Shown: positions 37,483 to 46,701, counted from the stretch's first letter. The stretch: DNA of 64,000 bases from Hyphomicrobium_A sp963759735 (GCA_963759735.1 CAVXAF010000007.1:372001-436000); one strand, 5' to 3'. Notes: generated by a model from the letters alone, not told the origin. Numbers and translations are program-made.

Positions 37483-38218
37483 ATGCTGCCACGCGTCGTC
37501 ATCTTTCAGCACGCTGCCAATTGCCATGCCGGTACCTTCGCCGGGCATCTCGCTGTCGACGGCATCATGCCGACCATCGTGCAACTCGACTGCGGCGACG
37601 CCATCCCCGACCTCAATTCCTTCGATATCATGATGGTCATGGGCGGCCCCATGAACGTCTGGCAAGAGGAAGCCTTTCCGTGGTTGCGCGACGAGAAGGC
37701 GGCCATCCGCGACCTGGGTCGCGGACGACGACAAGCCCTTCCTCGGTGTCTGCCTCGGCCACCAGTTGCTGGCCGATGCGCTGGGCGGCAAAGTCGGTCC
37801 CGCCACCGTCGGTGAGATCAACCTGCTGGATATTGCGCTCAGCGAGGATGGCCGCAAGCATCCACTGTATGCAGGCTTTGGCGAGACCAAACGCGGCGTG
37901 CAGTGGCACGGCGCCGAGGTGAAGGCGATGCCCGACGGGGGCATATTGCTAGCCTCGACGAGCGATTGTCCCATAGCGGCGTTCGCTTACGGCTCCTCGG
38001 CATTCGGCCTGCAGTATCACGTGGAGGCGACCGACCAGTCGATCGTAGATTGGTCGTCCGGCGCGTCGGGTGAGGCCGCGTTGCGGCGACTGCACCCACC
38101 CGGCTACGGAAGCAAGCTTCGCTCGCGCGTCAGCGATGGTTTCTCCGAGCTGCTTGGAAACTCGCGGCGCCTCTACGATAACTTCATGGGCATCGCGGTG
38201 ACCCGTCTCGCCTACTGA
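37483..38218 (+). pseudogene. Class I glutamine amidotransferase-like protein, frameshifted
   Basis: The first frame encodes MLPRVVIFQHAANCHAGTFA, FDIMMVMGGPMNVWQEEAFP and LRDEKAAIRDL, then loses the family pattern near 37715. In the next frame the pattern resumes with FLGVCLGHQLLADALGGKVG, which carries the catalytic Cys, then HGAEVKAMPDGG and the His-Glu pair in LQYHVEAT. A one-base shift joins them. It is a COG0518-type GATase/peptidase. Placed 90 bp after the regulator of the mgd operon, it might hydrolyse a gamma-glutamyl amide (inference). Both halves are intact, so an indel error is plausible. Confidence 0.75.
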
Positions 38219-38227
38219 CGCGTCCGC

Positions 38228-39472
38228 TCAGTCGCAGCGCCAGCCATAGAGCCAGTCATAGCGCGCCATCAGACGCTGTGCAGGCGCCTTGCGCAGGACT
38301 ATATCGCGCGCTTTCGCCGCCAGCCCGGCCAGATGATAGATGCGTCCGTTGCCGCGCGATGCGCGTGCGACGCGCATTACACGCCCCCGCCGCTGACGCG
38401 CATACGCTGCGAGCCCGGCCGCCGCATTGTCCGGATGCCGGTGCAGCGCATCGGCAACCACCACTGCGTCTTCCAGCGCCATGACGCCGCCTTGCGCCAG
38501 GAACGGGAGCACCGGATGCGCCGCATCGCCGAGCAGTGCCATTGGTCCGTGCGCCAGCTGACGCGGCACCGGCAGCGTGTGCAGCGCCCATCGCTTCCAG
38601 GTGCGTGCCTGCAGTATCAGCGCTTGCAGTGGAGCAGCGCACGGCGGCAGGTTCTGTTGAATGGAAGAGGGCGCAACCGGCGCGCTCCAGTCGGTGCTGT
38701 CATGCTGGTCATCGAGCACCACGACGACGGCGAGCTCGTCGCCGCCGGAGACCGGGTAATGCACCACGTGCGCATCGGGAAACAGCCAGATGGTCGTCTC
38801 CGGCCTTTCGAATTCTGCCGGTAGCTCGTCCATCGACACGATGCTGCGCGATGCGCTCTTGCCGCAAAACGCGGGCTGCGTCGTGTCGAACACCAGATTG
38901 CGCATCGGCGACCAGATGCCATCCGCGGCGATCAGCGCCTTGCCGGTCCACGCCTCGCCGTTTGCGGCGGCCACTGCGACGTGCCCGTCGGCGCTTGCCA
39001 CCTCGCTGGCGTCAAATCCCATCGATAGGGCGACGAGCGGCTCGGCGCGTACGGCGTGCAGCAGCGCTGCATGCAGATCCTTGCGATGCACGACCCAGTA
39101 CGGCGCGCCGTGGCGCATGGCGATCCAACGACCGAGGGGAAGCAGCGCCAGGTCATCGCCACTGCGTCCGTCGCGTACGCGGACGGCCTCCGGCACGCCG
39201 ACGTGCGGGCGCAGCGCATCGGCAACGCCGAGGCGGCGCAGGATGCGCGTGCCGTTGGGGCCGATCTGGATGCCGGCGCCCTCTTCATGGTAGGCGGGGC
39301 GGCGCTCGAGCACATGCGAGGCGATGCCGTGGCGCGCCAGCGCCAGCGCGCTGGCCAGCCCGCCGATGCCGGCGCCGACGATGAGCACCGGGCCTGGCCC
39401 GTCCTTGTGGGCGTGGATGAGCGCCGCTTCGGCGTTCTCGTTGGCGAGCGGATCGAGCTTCAGCACGCTCAT
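38228..39472 (-). CDS. FAD-dependent aromatic monooxygenase-like protein
   Basis: The product is 414 residues of the PHBH/salicylate-hydroxylase type. It has the GXGXXG motif in VLIVGAGIGGLASALALARH near residue 30, HEEGAGIQIGPNGTRILRRL, a DG motif (ALIAADGIWSPMR) and the second FAD motif GPMALLGDAAHPVLPFLAQG. These enzymes use NAD(P)H and oxygen to hydroxylate a ring. The closest named relatives are 3-hydroxybenzoate 6-hydroxylase and salicylate hydroxylase, but the substrate cannot be told from sequence. It follows the GATase gene tail to tail, ten bases apart. Confidence 0.85.
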   Translation of the reverse strand: MSVLKLDPLANENAEAALIHAHKDGPGPVLIVGAGIGGLASALALARHGIASHVLERRPAYHEEGAGIQIGPNGTRILRRLGVADALRPHVGVPEAVRVRDGRSGDDLALLPLGRWIAMRHGAPYWVVHRKDLHAALLHAVRAEPLVALSMGFDASEVASADGHVAVAAANGEAWTGKALIAADGIWSPMRNLVFDTTQPAFCGKSASRSIVSMDELPAEFERPETTIWLFPDAHVVHYPVSGGDELAVVVVLDDQHDSTDWSAPVAPSSIQQNLPPCAAPLQALILQARTWKRWALHTLPVPRQLAHGPMALLGDAAHPVLPFLAQGGVMALEDAVVVADALHRHPDNAAAGLAAYARQRRGRVMRVARASRGNGRIYHLAGLAAKARDIVLRKAPAQRLMARYDWLYGWRCD

Positions 39473-39526
39473 GGAATACTATGGGTTGCCGTCAACGGCG
39501 CGCGCGTCTTGCAAAATGCGTTAAGC

Positions 39527-39778
39527 TCAGGCGGCGTCCTCGACGAGGCTGACGAGGCAGCCGGGCGGGTCGCTCTGATCGGCCGTGAGGCGAGGGTCGT
39601 AGAGAAAAAGCGTCGAGCAGTATGGGCAAAGAATCTGCCCGTCATCGCCCATGTCGAGGTAGACGTGCGGATGGTCGAATGGCGGCCGGGCGCCCATGCA
39701 ATTCAGCTCGCGCACGCCGACGAAGATCTTTTCCACGCCCGGGTCGTTGGCGAGGTGTGGAACGGGGCTGGAGGCCAT
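39527..39778 (-). CDS. zf-CHCC zinc-finger domain protein
   Basis: The product is 83 residues with a single zf-CHCC domain: RELNCMGARPPFDHPHVYLD and GQILCPYCSTLFLYDP supply the Cys-His-Cys-Cys ligands. Bacterial members are homologues of mitochondrial complex I subunit NDUFS6 and are common in Alphaproteobacteria. The start at 39778 has CAGGG upstream; an ATG five codons earlier (39793) is possible. It is divergent from the hydrolase gene. Confidence 0.85.
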   Translation of the reverse strand: MASSPVPHLANDPGVEKIFVGVRELNCMGARPPFDHPHVYLDMGDDGQILCPYCSTLFLYDPRLTADQSDPPGCLVSLVEDAA

Positions 39779-39837
39779 CGAATTGCCCTGCATTATCTGG
39801 TCGATACGAGCCAGACCATAGCCGTGCCCGGCGGTGA

Positions 39838-40632
39838 ATGATAGGGGTGCGCCAGGCAGCGCGGACGAGGAACCGGACGGTGCAGAAGTTCAGCTCCGAT
39901 GGCATCGACATCGCCTACATCGACGAGGGCGCCGGCGAGCCGGTGCTGCTTATCCACGGCTTTGCCTCCAACGTTTCCACCAACTGGGTCGATACGGGAT
40001 GGGTGAAGACGCTTACCGACGCCGGCTACCGCGTCATCGCCTACGACAACCGCGGCCATGGGCAGAGCGCCAAGCTGTATGACCTCGCCGCCTACGGCGC
40101 ACCAATCATGGCCGAGGATGCGCGCCGCCTGCTCGATCATCTGGGCATCGATCACGCTCACATCGTTGGCTACTCCATGGGCGCACGCATCGCCGCCTTT
40201 ACGGCACTCGCGCATCCCGCCCGCGTGCGCAGTCTGGTTTTCGGCGGCCTCGGATTCAACATGATACGCGGCGTTGCCGGCACCGGACCCGTCGCGCACG
40301 CCCTCGAAGCCGCCAGCATCGAGGAGGTGACCAATCCCACGGCGCGCACGTTTCGCGCTTTCGCCGAGCAGACGAAGAGCGATCTCAAAGCTTTGGCAGC
40401 CTGCATCCGCTCGGCTCGCGCGCCCATCACCGCCGATGCGCTGGGCACGCTGCGCTGCCCGGTGCTCGTCGTTGTCGGCGAGCGCGATGTCATCGGCGGC
40501 TCGCCGACAAAGCTGGCGGCGATGATCCCCGGCGCGCGCGGTGTCGAACTTGCTGGCCGCGACCACATGAAGGCCGTCGGCGACAAGGGCTTCAAGACTG
40601 CGGTGCTGGAATTTCTGCAGGGGCAAGCTTAG
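39838..40632 (+). CDS. Alpha/beta-hydrolase
   Basis: The product is 264 residues with a standard alpha/beta-hydrolase fold: GEPVLLIHGFASNVS (oxyanion region), YDNRGHGQS, the nucleophile elbow GYSMGAR with Ser near 113, the acid region VVVGERDVIGG and the catalytic His in GRDHMKAVGD. An esterase or lactonase role is likely; the substrate is unknown. The first roughly 18 residues before KFSSDGIDIAYID are variable, so a later start cannot be excluded. Confidence 0.85.
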   Translation: MIGVRQAARTRNRTVQKFSSDGIDIAYIDEGAGEPVLLIHGFASNVSTNWVDTGWVKTLTDAGYRVIAYDNRGHGQSAKLYDLAAYGAPIMAEDARRLLDHLGIDHAHIVGYSMGARIAAFTALAHPARVRSLVFGGLGFNMIRGVAGTGPVAHALEAASIEEVTNPTARTFRAFAEQTKSDLKALAACIRSARAPITADALGTLRCPVLVVVGERDVIGGSPTKLAAMIPGARGVELAGRDHMKAVGDKGFKTAVLEFLQGQA

Positions 40633-41043
40633 CGCCGTCGCAAGCGCTCGGGCACTGGCACTACGAGGCCCCGGCTATCGGCGCCGACATCCCAAAAGAC
40701 AAACGCGGGGTTGCCAAGGGACGTCGTCGCACGACCAATGCCGGGGCCAAGACGCAGTACACACCCAGGATGCAGCACATACGCATTACGGACTGGCCGC
40801 TGCTGGGGGCCTGGGAACACCAGACATCCAATACTTACCAATTTTACTGTGACAGGTCTGCAAGTGCCGAAGGCATCGCGACATTCCGGCTGTGGATAAC
40901 GACGCGTCCGCCGTTGTCCTGCCGCGAGATCGCTGATCAGCGCCGTTTTCGAGTTGCAAATGCGCCGGAATAAACTGGCTCTATCTGCCCGGGAAGATGG
41001 CTGATTCACAATCCGTTAGGGTTACCGCGGGTAACGTCCAGTC
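40633..41043. other. 411-bp intergenic region, no gene seen
   Basis: The minus-strand frame across most of this gap has no recognisable similarity and atypical composition (many Arg and Cys). No ribosome-binding site or hairpin of note was seen. Confidence 0.4.
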
Positions 41044-41715
41044 ATGCCATCCGTCCGTTCTCGCGTAGTGCTTGGCATTCTCGGCACCCTGTGGCTTTCC
41101 GGCTGCGGGGGCACGGGGCAATCTTTTATCGCCAAGGATGAGCCCTGGCGGTCGACCGAGGAGCGGGCGTGCCTGGCTTCCGGCGCCGTGCAGGAAAGCC
41201 CATTCATCAAAACCAAGCTGTCGCTCGGCGGCCCCAGCGTGTGCGGCGCTGAGCGACCGTTCGAACTCGCCGCAACGGACGGCGGACGGGTCATCCTGCG
41301 TCCGGTTGCATATCTGCGCTGCCCGATGATCCCGCAGGTCAATCGCTGGGTGCAGACAGCCGTCGAGCCCGCCGCCATGCGCATCTACGGCGCCCCGCTC
41401 GTCGAACTGAAGATTGCTGGCTCCTACGCATGCCGCCCTATCAACCACGCCAGCGGCGGCTATCTGTCCGAACACGGCCATGCGAACGCGCTCGACGTGT
41501 CGGGCTTCGTGCTCGCCGACGGGCGGACGATCTCGGTGAAAAAGGGCTGGCGGGGAGACGGCCGTGAACGCGCCTTCCTGCGCGAAGTGCAGGCCGGGGC
41601 CTGCCAGCATTTCACGACGGTGCTGAGTCCCGATTACGACAGCAACCACCACGACCACTTCCACGTCGATCTGGCGCGCCGCGGCTCTGACGGACTGCGT
41701 ACGGTGTGCAAGTAG
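41044..41715 (+). CDS. Extensin-like C-terminal domain lipoprotein
   Basis: The product is 223 residues. A lipobox (LWLSGCGG) marks it as a lipoprotein. The rest is an extensin-like_C domain: RPVAYLRCPMIPQVNRWVQ, GSYACRPINHASGGYLSEHG, HANALDVSGFVLADG and the C-terminal YDSNHHDHFHVDLARRG. The conserved His and Asp residues resemble those of metal-dependent peptidoglycan peptidases of the LAS/VanY type. Likely an envelope protein acting on the cell wall. Confidence 0.88.
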   Translation: MPSVRSRVVLGILGTLWLSGCGGTGQSFIAKDEPWRSTEERACLASGAVQESPFIKTKLSLGGPSVCGAERPFELAATDGGRVILRPVAYLRCPMIPQVNRWVQTAVEPAAMRIYGAPLVELKIAGSYACRPINHASGGYLSEHGHANALDVSGFVLADGRTISVKKGWRGDGRERAFLREVQAGACQHFTTVLSPDYDSNHHDHFHVDLARRGSDGLRTVCK

Positions 41716-41726
41716 CCAGCGGGCGG

Positions 41727-41870
41727 CTAGTCTTCGTCGTCGCAGGCGACGGGAAACTCGATGTCCGGATCGACGCAAACAACGTCCGGTTGGATGCGCG
41801 CCAAGCTCGGCGGAGCGGCGGCCGTGGCCAGGATCGTCGCAAGGATGACGGCGAGTAGAGCGAGGCGCAT
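41727..41870 (-). CDS. Small secreted protein, 47 aa
   Basis: ATG 41870 is preceded by GGGGAG at nine bases. The product has a signal peptide (MRLALLAVILATILATAAAP) and a short mature part with PDVVCVDPDIEFPVACDDED containing two cysteines, which may form a disulphide. It follows the 207-residue secreted protein gene on the same strand. No family recognised. Confidence 0.55.
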   Translation of the reverse strand: MRLALLAVILATILATAAAPPSLARIQPDVVCVDPDIEFPVACDDED

Positions 41871-41911
41871 GCGCGGTCTCCCCTCAACGAGAGAGCTGAA
41901 GCTACCGCTTT

Positions 41912-42535
41912 TCACTCGCTCGGGCCAGTGCGCGCGAGCGCGGGCAGCTTTTGCGGCACGTTGGATGCCGACTTGCCGCGCTTGCCGGTCAAATAAGCCT
42001 GTGCCGGCGCCATATCCATGGCCGCCATATTGGCGACGGCGCGTTCGCGCAACTCCCGCATACCGCTGACGTCGATGTCTCCCAGCTTGATGTGCTGGGC
42101 GTACTGCATGGCGATGAGGCCCTGGCCGTCGGCGGCACGCGCATACTTGAAGACATTGAATTCCATGATGTCGCTCTCGGGCGCCCAGGTCAGGAAGTCG
42201 ATGATCGCAACGCCTTTCTCGTCGTTGCTGATGATGGCGAAGTTGGCATCCTTGTTGGTCGCCTTCACTGCATCGCCGACTGCCTGCACAGCCGCAACCG
42301 GGTCATCGCCCATCGCCGGGTAGGCGTAATAGGCAAACAGCTTCGACCAGTCTTCGACCGTCTCGCCGGCGAGCGTGAACTCGGCGATTGCATCACCCGG
42401 CGACCCGTCCGGTTGCGTCGCCATGTCCTGGAAGCTCAGCGTATAGCGCTGGCCGTCGAACTCGACCGAAGGCGTATCGGCGCGGGCCAGCGAGCAGCAG
42501 GCGACGATGGCGGCGATCAGCGGCAGCAAACGCAT
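41912..42535 (-). CDS. Secreted protein of unknown function
   Basis: The product is 207 residues with a signal peptide ending near CCSLARA. The mature part shows YTLSFQDMATQPDGSPGDAI, TLAGETVEDWSKLFAYYAYP, NFAIISNDEKGVAIIDFLTW and ESDIMEFNVFKYAR. A well-formed protein, probably periplasmic, without a family I recognise. Upstream on the same strand, 28 bp away, is a 64-residue gene. Confidence 0.75.
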   Translation of the reverse strand: MRLLPLIAAIVACCSLARADTPSVEFDGQRYTLSFQDMATQPDGSPGDAIAEFTLAGETVEDWSKLFAYYAYPAMGDDPVAAVQAVGDAVKATNKDANFAIISNDEKGVAIIDFLTWAPESDIMEFNVFKYARAADGQGLIAMQYAQHIKLGDIDVSGMRELRERAVANMAAMDMAPAQAYLTGKRGKSASNVPQKLPALARTGPSE

Positions 42536-42563
42536 CCAGGCAGTCCTTTGGGATTGGCTTGGG

Positions 42564-42758
42564 TTACGACTTGCTCAGATCGCGCTCGGACACGACGCGG
42601 TCGAACGGCTCGGCGTCGTGGCGGACCTTGTAGAGGGTGCCGCCGTCATCCAGCGTGAGCAGCTGCTCGATGCGATAGGACGCCTCCGGCGCCAGCAATC
42701 CCGTCTCAAGGCCCGAGACGAAAACGAACGATCCGACATCCAGCTCGCGGCGCGACAT
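42564..42758 (-). CDS. Small hypothetical protein, 64 aa
   Basis: ATG 42758 has GGGAGG nine bases upstream. The product begins MSRRELDVGSFVFVSGLETG and contains YRIEQLLTLDDGGTLYKVRH followed by DRVVSERDL, a pattern of short beta strands like a small barrel. Cytoplasmic, no membrane helix. Likely co-transcribed with the secreted protein downstream. Function unknown. Confidence 0.65.
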   Translation of the reverse strand: MSRRELDVGSFVFVSGLETGLLAPEASYRIEQLLTLDDGGTLYKVRHDAEPFDRVVSERDLSKS

Positions 42759-43036
42759 GTTGCTCACCCTCCCGAGGCGGTTAGCTCCCAAGCATAAAAT
42801 CTAGGCACGCGAGGCTGAAGGATGGGTAATCGGGGCCTGAACAAATGGATCAATGGTCGCGCCGTTGTCTCGCCGACAGGGCTGGCGTTCGGCCCCTGAG
42901 CGTAACTATTTGCGCCCTACGCCGAACCGATACGGCAACAGATCGTTATCAGCGTACGGGTTATGCCGGTTCGCGTTGGAAGACCGCCGAGGCCGAACAG
43001 CCAGCGGCCTCGCACCCCTCACAGCCAGAGGTACAC

Positions 43037-44353
43037 GTGCTCTCATCGCTCCCGACTGGAACGACCGCGCGCTCTGCGCCGAAGCAGCACCGCGCCGCCG
43101 ATCTACACGACCGTCTACGCGCCAGCCGACAGCTTTCACTCGAGCTCGCTGAGCCGTTGAGCGACGAAGATCAGACGGTACAGCCGATGGACGACGCCAG
43201 TCCCACCAAGTGGCACCTGGCACATACGACGTGGTTCTATGAAAGCTTCATCCTGAAGCCGAACCTGCCCGACTATCGCGCCTTCTCGGCCGACTTCGAG
43301 TACTGCTTCAATTCCTATTACGAGAGCAAAGGCGCTCGCCAGCCACGCGGCATGCGCGGGCTGTTGACGCGTCCCTCGGCCGCTGAGGTGCGCGACTATC
43401 GCGCCTATGTGGATCGCGAGCTGTCGCGGCTGTTCACCCAAGGCTTCGTCGACGAGGGGCCCGATCCCCTCGCGGTGCTGATCGAGCTTGGAATCAATCA
43501 CGAGCAGCAGCACCAGGAGCTTTTGCTCACCGACATCCTCAGTCTGTTCGCCGCCCAGCCGCTGCGCCCGGCATATCGCGCGCCGGCCCCTAAGCCGGAG
43601 CGGCTCGACGCCGGCAGCGAGGTAGAGTTCGTTTCCTTCCCCGGCGGCATCCAGCCCATCGGCTTCGACGCGAGCGGCTTCTCCTATGATAACGAGGGCC
43701 CGCGTCACGAGGTTCTGCTGTACCCCTATCGGCTCGCGAACCGCTGCGTGACCAACGCTGAATGGCTCGCCTTCATGGAAGCGGGTGGCTATCGCGACCC
43801 GCTGCCGTGGCTGGCCGACGGATGGGCCTCGGTGAAGGCGCAGGGTTGGGAAGCGCCCGGCTACTGGGAGCAGCGTGACGGCGTGTGGCATCAGATGACA
43901 CTCGACGGCCTGCTGCCGGTCGAGCCGCACGCACCGGTGACGCACGTCAGCTACTTCGAGGCCAACGCCTTCGCCAATTGGGCAGGCAAGCGGCTGCCGA
44001 CGGAGTTCGAGTGGGAGGCCGCCAGCGTCGGCTACGACACGCAAGGCAACGACCTCGGGACCCGATCGCTGCGGCCCCGGCCGGCGACGCGCCCACCCGG
44101 CGGCCGTCTCGCGCAGATGTTCGGCGATGTGTGGGAATGGACCTCCAGCGCCTATCTCCCTTATCCAGGCTATCGTCCTGCACCGGGCGGTGTCGGGGAA
44201 TACAACGGCAAGTTCATGGTCAGCCAGAACGTGCTGCGCGGTGGCTCCTGCGCCACCGCGCCGGGCCACATCCGCGCCACCTACCGCAACTTCTTCTTCC
44301 CCCATCAGCGCTGGCAGTTCACCGGCCTGCGCCTCGCCGAGGATGCATCATGA
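43037..44353 (+). CDS. egtB: Ergothioneine biosynthesis protein EgtB (iron-dependent sulfoxide synthase)
   Basis: The product is 438 residues. The N-terminal DinB-like domain carries the iron histidines in TKWHLAHTTWFYE and GINHEQQHQELLLTD. The C-terminal FGE-sulfatase domain has VEFVSFPGGIQPIGFD, HVSYFEANAFANWAGKRLPT, FEWEAAS, FGDVWEWTSSAYLPYPGY and NVLRGGSCATAPGHIR. EgtB joins a sulfur donor to trimethylhistidine (hercynine) using O2. GTG 43037 has AGAGG five bases upstream; a longer frame from 42845 adds 64 residues unlike the family. Coupled to egtD by an ATGA overlap. No egtC or egtE is in the window. Confidence 0.92.
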   Translation: MLSSLPTGTTARSAPKQHRAADLHDRLRASRQLSLELAEPLSDEDQTVQPMDDASPTKWHLAHTTWFYESFILKPNLPDYRAFSADFEYCFNSYYESKGARQPRGMRGLLTRPSAAEVRDYRAYVDRELSRLFTQGFVDEGPDPLAVLIELGINHEQQHQELLLTDILSLFAAQPLRPAYRAPAPKPERLDAGSEVEFVSFPGGIQPIGFDASGFSYDNEGPRHEVLLYPYRLANRCVTNAEWLAFMEAGGYRDPLPWLADGWASVKAQGWEAPGYWEQRDGVWHQMTLDGLLPVEPHAPVTHVSYFEANAFANWAGKRLPTEFEWEAASVGYDTQGNDLGTRSLRPRPATRPPGGRLAQMFGDVWEWTSSAYLPYPGYRPAPGGVGEYNGKFMVSQNVLRGGSCATAPGHIRATYRNFFFPHQRWQFTGLRLAEDAS

Positions 44354-45402
44354 GTGTCGAGGCCGGATCGCGGAGTTCGGCGGCGGAGACGCGCTGCGAT
44401 ACATCGGAGCAGCGCCAGGACGCCCCTTCGGACGCTCGTTCCGACGTGGCGCGAGAGCCGCAAAAAGCCTCGTCCGAAGCCGGCAGCGAATTTGCCACCG
44501 CGCTGATCGCCGGCCTGTCGCAGCGCCGCAAGTCGATTCCCTGCCGCTTCTTCTACGATGCGGCAGGCAGCGCGCTGTTCGAGCGCATCACCGAGCAGCC
44601 AGAGTACTATCCGACGCACACCGAGATGGGCATCCTCGCGGCGCATGCAGGCGACCTCGCCAGCCTCGCGGCTCCCGGTACGGTGCTGATCGAATTCGGT
44701 TCCGGCTCCAGCTTGAAGACCGAGCTGCTCCTGGCGCGCATGACGGATCTGTATGCCTACGTTCCCATCGACATCAGTGGCGCGGCGCTCGCCGATGCAC
44801 AGGCGCGTATCGCGCAGCGTTTCCCGTCCCTGAAGGTGCTGCCGGTGCAGGGCGATTTCTCGCAGCCGCTGCAACTCCCGGACGACATCTCCGCCCGCCC
44901 GCGCCTCGGCTTCTTCCCCGGATCGACCATCGGCAACCTGACGCAGAACGAGGCGATCGAGCTGCTTTCGAATATGCGGGCGATCCTCGGTGCGGACGGC
45001 CGCCTCATCATCGGCGCCGATCTCAAGAAGGACGTGCGCCGCCTCATCGCCGCCTACGACGACGCCGCCGGCGTTACCGCCGCCTTCAACCTCAATCTGC
45101 TGCACCGGGCCAATAGCGAACTGGGCGCCGATTTCGACGTCGCAGCTTTTGCCCACTCGGCGACCTACGATGTCCGTCACGGCCGTATCGACATGCACCT
45201 CGTCAGCCGCGCCGAGCAGACCGTGCGCGTGCAGGGGCACCGCTTCCGCTTTGCGGCGGGCGAGCGCATCCACACTGAGCATTCGCACAAGTACGACATC
45301 GAGGGCTTCCGGGACCTCGCGGCGCGGGCTGGATGGGCGGGCCGGTCGGTATGGACGGACCCTGAAAACTTGTTCAGCGTGCACGTCCTCGCAGCCCAAT
45401 AG
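44350..45402 (+). CDS. egtD: L-histidine N-alpha-methyltransferase EgtD
   Basis: The product is 350 residues. After a polar variable segment of about 45 residues, the EgtD domain shows IPCRFFYDAAGSALFERITE, YYPTHTEMGIL, LIEFGSGSSLKTELLL (SAM-binding loop), YVPIDISGAAL, GFFPGSTIGNLTQNEAIELL and FNLNLLHRANSELGADFD. It makes hercynine by three SAM-dependent methylations of histidine, the substrate for EgtB. ATG 44350 overlaps the egtB stop. A TetR regulator follows 33 bp later. Confidence 0.92.
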   Translation: MSVEAGSRSSAAETRCDTSEQRQDAPSDARSDVAREPQKASSEAGSEFATALIAGLSQRRKSIPCRFFYDAAGSALFERITEQPEYYPTHTEMGILAAHAGDLASLAAPGTVLIEFGSGSSLKTELLLARMTDLYAYVPIDISGAALADAQARIAQRFPSLKVLPVQGDFSQPLQLPDDISARPRLGFFPGSTIGNLTQNEAIELLSNMRAILGADGRLIIGADLKKDVRRLIAAYDDAAGVTAAFNLNLLHRANSELGADFDVAAFAHSATYDVRHGRIDMHLVSRAEQTVRVQGHRFRFAAGERIHTEHSHKYDIEGFRDLAARAGWAGRSVWTDPENLFSVHVLAAQ

Positions 45403-45435
45403 CCGTCGCCCTGCTAATTGCGCTACAAGCTCGCC

Positions 45436-46077
45436 ATGGCATGGCACAAGGACGGCCCCGGCGCGCGGCGCGGCTATCACCACGGCAATCTGCGCGAGGC
45501 GCTGATCACCGCGGCGCTCGATCTCATCTCCAAGAAGGGGCCGGCGGGCTTTACCTTCGCCGATGCGGCGCGCGCTGCGGGCGTTAGCCCCGCGGCGCCG
45601 TATAGGCACTTCCGTGACCGCGATGCGCTGATGGCTGATGTTGCCAAACGCGGCTTCGATGCGTTCACCGAAGCCCTCACGCTCGCCTGGGATAATGGCC
45701 GTCCGACGCCGCGTTCCTCGTTCGAGCGCGTCGGTCGTGCCTATCTCGACTTCGCGGCCAAGGAGCCGGCGCTGTTCTCCGCCATGTTCGAATCGGGCGT
45801 GCCGATCGGCGACTATCCTGAGGTGCGCGAGGCAGGCGATCGTGCCTTCGGTGTGCTGCGCGCTGCGTGCGAAGCGCTGGCGGCGACGCTGCCGAAGGAG
45901 AAGCGTCCACCATCATTGATGATGGCCTTGCATATCTGGTCACTGAGCCACGGCATCGCGGCGTTGTTCGGACGCGGTGATGCAGCGCGCCGGCCGATTC
46001 CCATGTCGCCGGAGGATCTGCTCGAAGCCGCCGTGCTCATCTACCTGGATGGCCTCGGCGTTCCTCCCGACGAATGA
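45436..46077 (+). CDS. TetR/AcrR-family transcriptional regulator
   Basis: The product is 213 residues. The N-terminal HTH has YHHGNLREALITAALDLISK, FTFADAARAAGVSPAAPYRH and FRDRDALMADVA. The C-terminal ligand domain contains FAAKEPALFSAMFESG and a helix-rich end, typical of the WHG-domain TetR group. ATG 45436 (MAWHKDG) is preferred over a TTG upstream. Directly behind egtBD, it may regulate them, though TetR genes more often regulate a divergent partner and none exists here. Confidence 0.88.
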   Translation: MAWHKDGPGARRGYHHGNLREALITAALDLISKKGPAGFTFADAARAAGVSPAAPYRHFRDRDALMADVAKRGFDAFTEALTLAWDNGRPTPRSSFERVGRAYLDFAAKEPALFSAMFESGVPIGDYPEVREAGDRAFGVLRAACEALAATLPKEKRPPSLMMALHIWSLSHGIAALFGRGDAARRPIPMSPEDLLEAAVLIYLDGLGVPPDE

Positions 46078-46254
46078 GCGCTCGTCAAATGGCGGCCTCT
46101 CGTGACTGGCGAAGGGGGCCAAAGTCACCCATCTCTAGGTAGCGTGTTGGCATCTTGGGCCAATTCGATTTTTCGCCGCCTGCCACTTGACGGACCAGCG
46201 ACCCGATGCCAACTATGTAAATGTGATAAACATTCACATGGAGTGAAAACTGCG

Positions 46255-46674
46255 ATGACTGGGGTTGTGACGACGCTCGACGATTACGGCCGGCCCGCGT
46301 GGATCGGCGTGATGGTCCTCGGGTTCATCCTGTTCTGGCCCGTGGGCCTCGCAATTCTCGCCTATTTGATATGGAGCGGACGAATGGGATGTGGGCGATC
46401 CGGTGACATGAGCCGTTGGCAGCAGCGCATGACGGACCGGTGGGACAGCAAGATGCAGCGCTGGGGTCGTGAATTCCGCGGCGGCTTCCAATCGAGCGGC
46501 AACGCTGCCTTCGACGACTACCGAGAGGACACGCTGCGCCGCCTCGAGGAGGAGCAGCGCGAGTTCCGCGAGTTCCTGGAGCGCCTGCGCAAGGCCAAGG
46601 ACAAAGAGGAGTTCGACCACTTCATGGCCGATCGCCGCTCGCGTCCGAGTGCCGAGCAGGGTGCAACGACCTAA
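46255..46674 (+). CDS. DUF2852 domain membrane protein (first of two)
   Basis: The product is 139 residues. One N-terminal TM helix (WIGVMVLGFILFWPVGLAIL) is followed by a basic loop, then FQSSGNAAFDDYREDTLRRL and a coiled-coil EEEQREFREFLERLRKAKD and FDHFMADRR. This is the full DUF2852 pattern of Hyphomicrobiales. Function unknown. GGAG lies upstream of ATG 46255. Its neighbour at 46759 is a paralogue, probably from a tandem duplication. Confidence 0.88.
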   Translation: MTGVVTTLDDYGRPAWIGVMVLGFILFWPVGLAILAYLIWSGRMGCGRSGDMSRWQQRMTDRWDSKMQRWGREFRGGFQSSGNAAFDDYREDTLRRLEEEQREFREFLERLRKAKDKEEFDHFMADRRSRPSAEQGATT

Positions 46675-46701
46675 GGTTGTTCGCGCATTCTAGAGATCAC
46701 T

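Noticed and set aside
40629..41009. 126-codon minus-strand open frame in an intergenic gap
   Set aside because: Atypical composition, no ribosome-binding site and no recognisable domain. Left as non-coding.
42845..43036. N-terminal extension of EgtB from an upstream ATG
   Set aside because: The 64 extra residues do not resemble EgtB, while GTG 43037 has a good ribosome-binding site and gives normal length.
43136..44305. 389-codon minus-strand open frame
   Set aside because: Antisense to egtB. The egtB motifs and the coupling with egtD show the plus strand is coding.
46078..46254. Possible promoter repeats with TGTAAATGTGATAAACATTCACATG ahead of DUF2852
   Set aside because: The AT-rich stretch looks like a promoter with a weak inverted repeat, but no regulator could be named, so no separate site is called.
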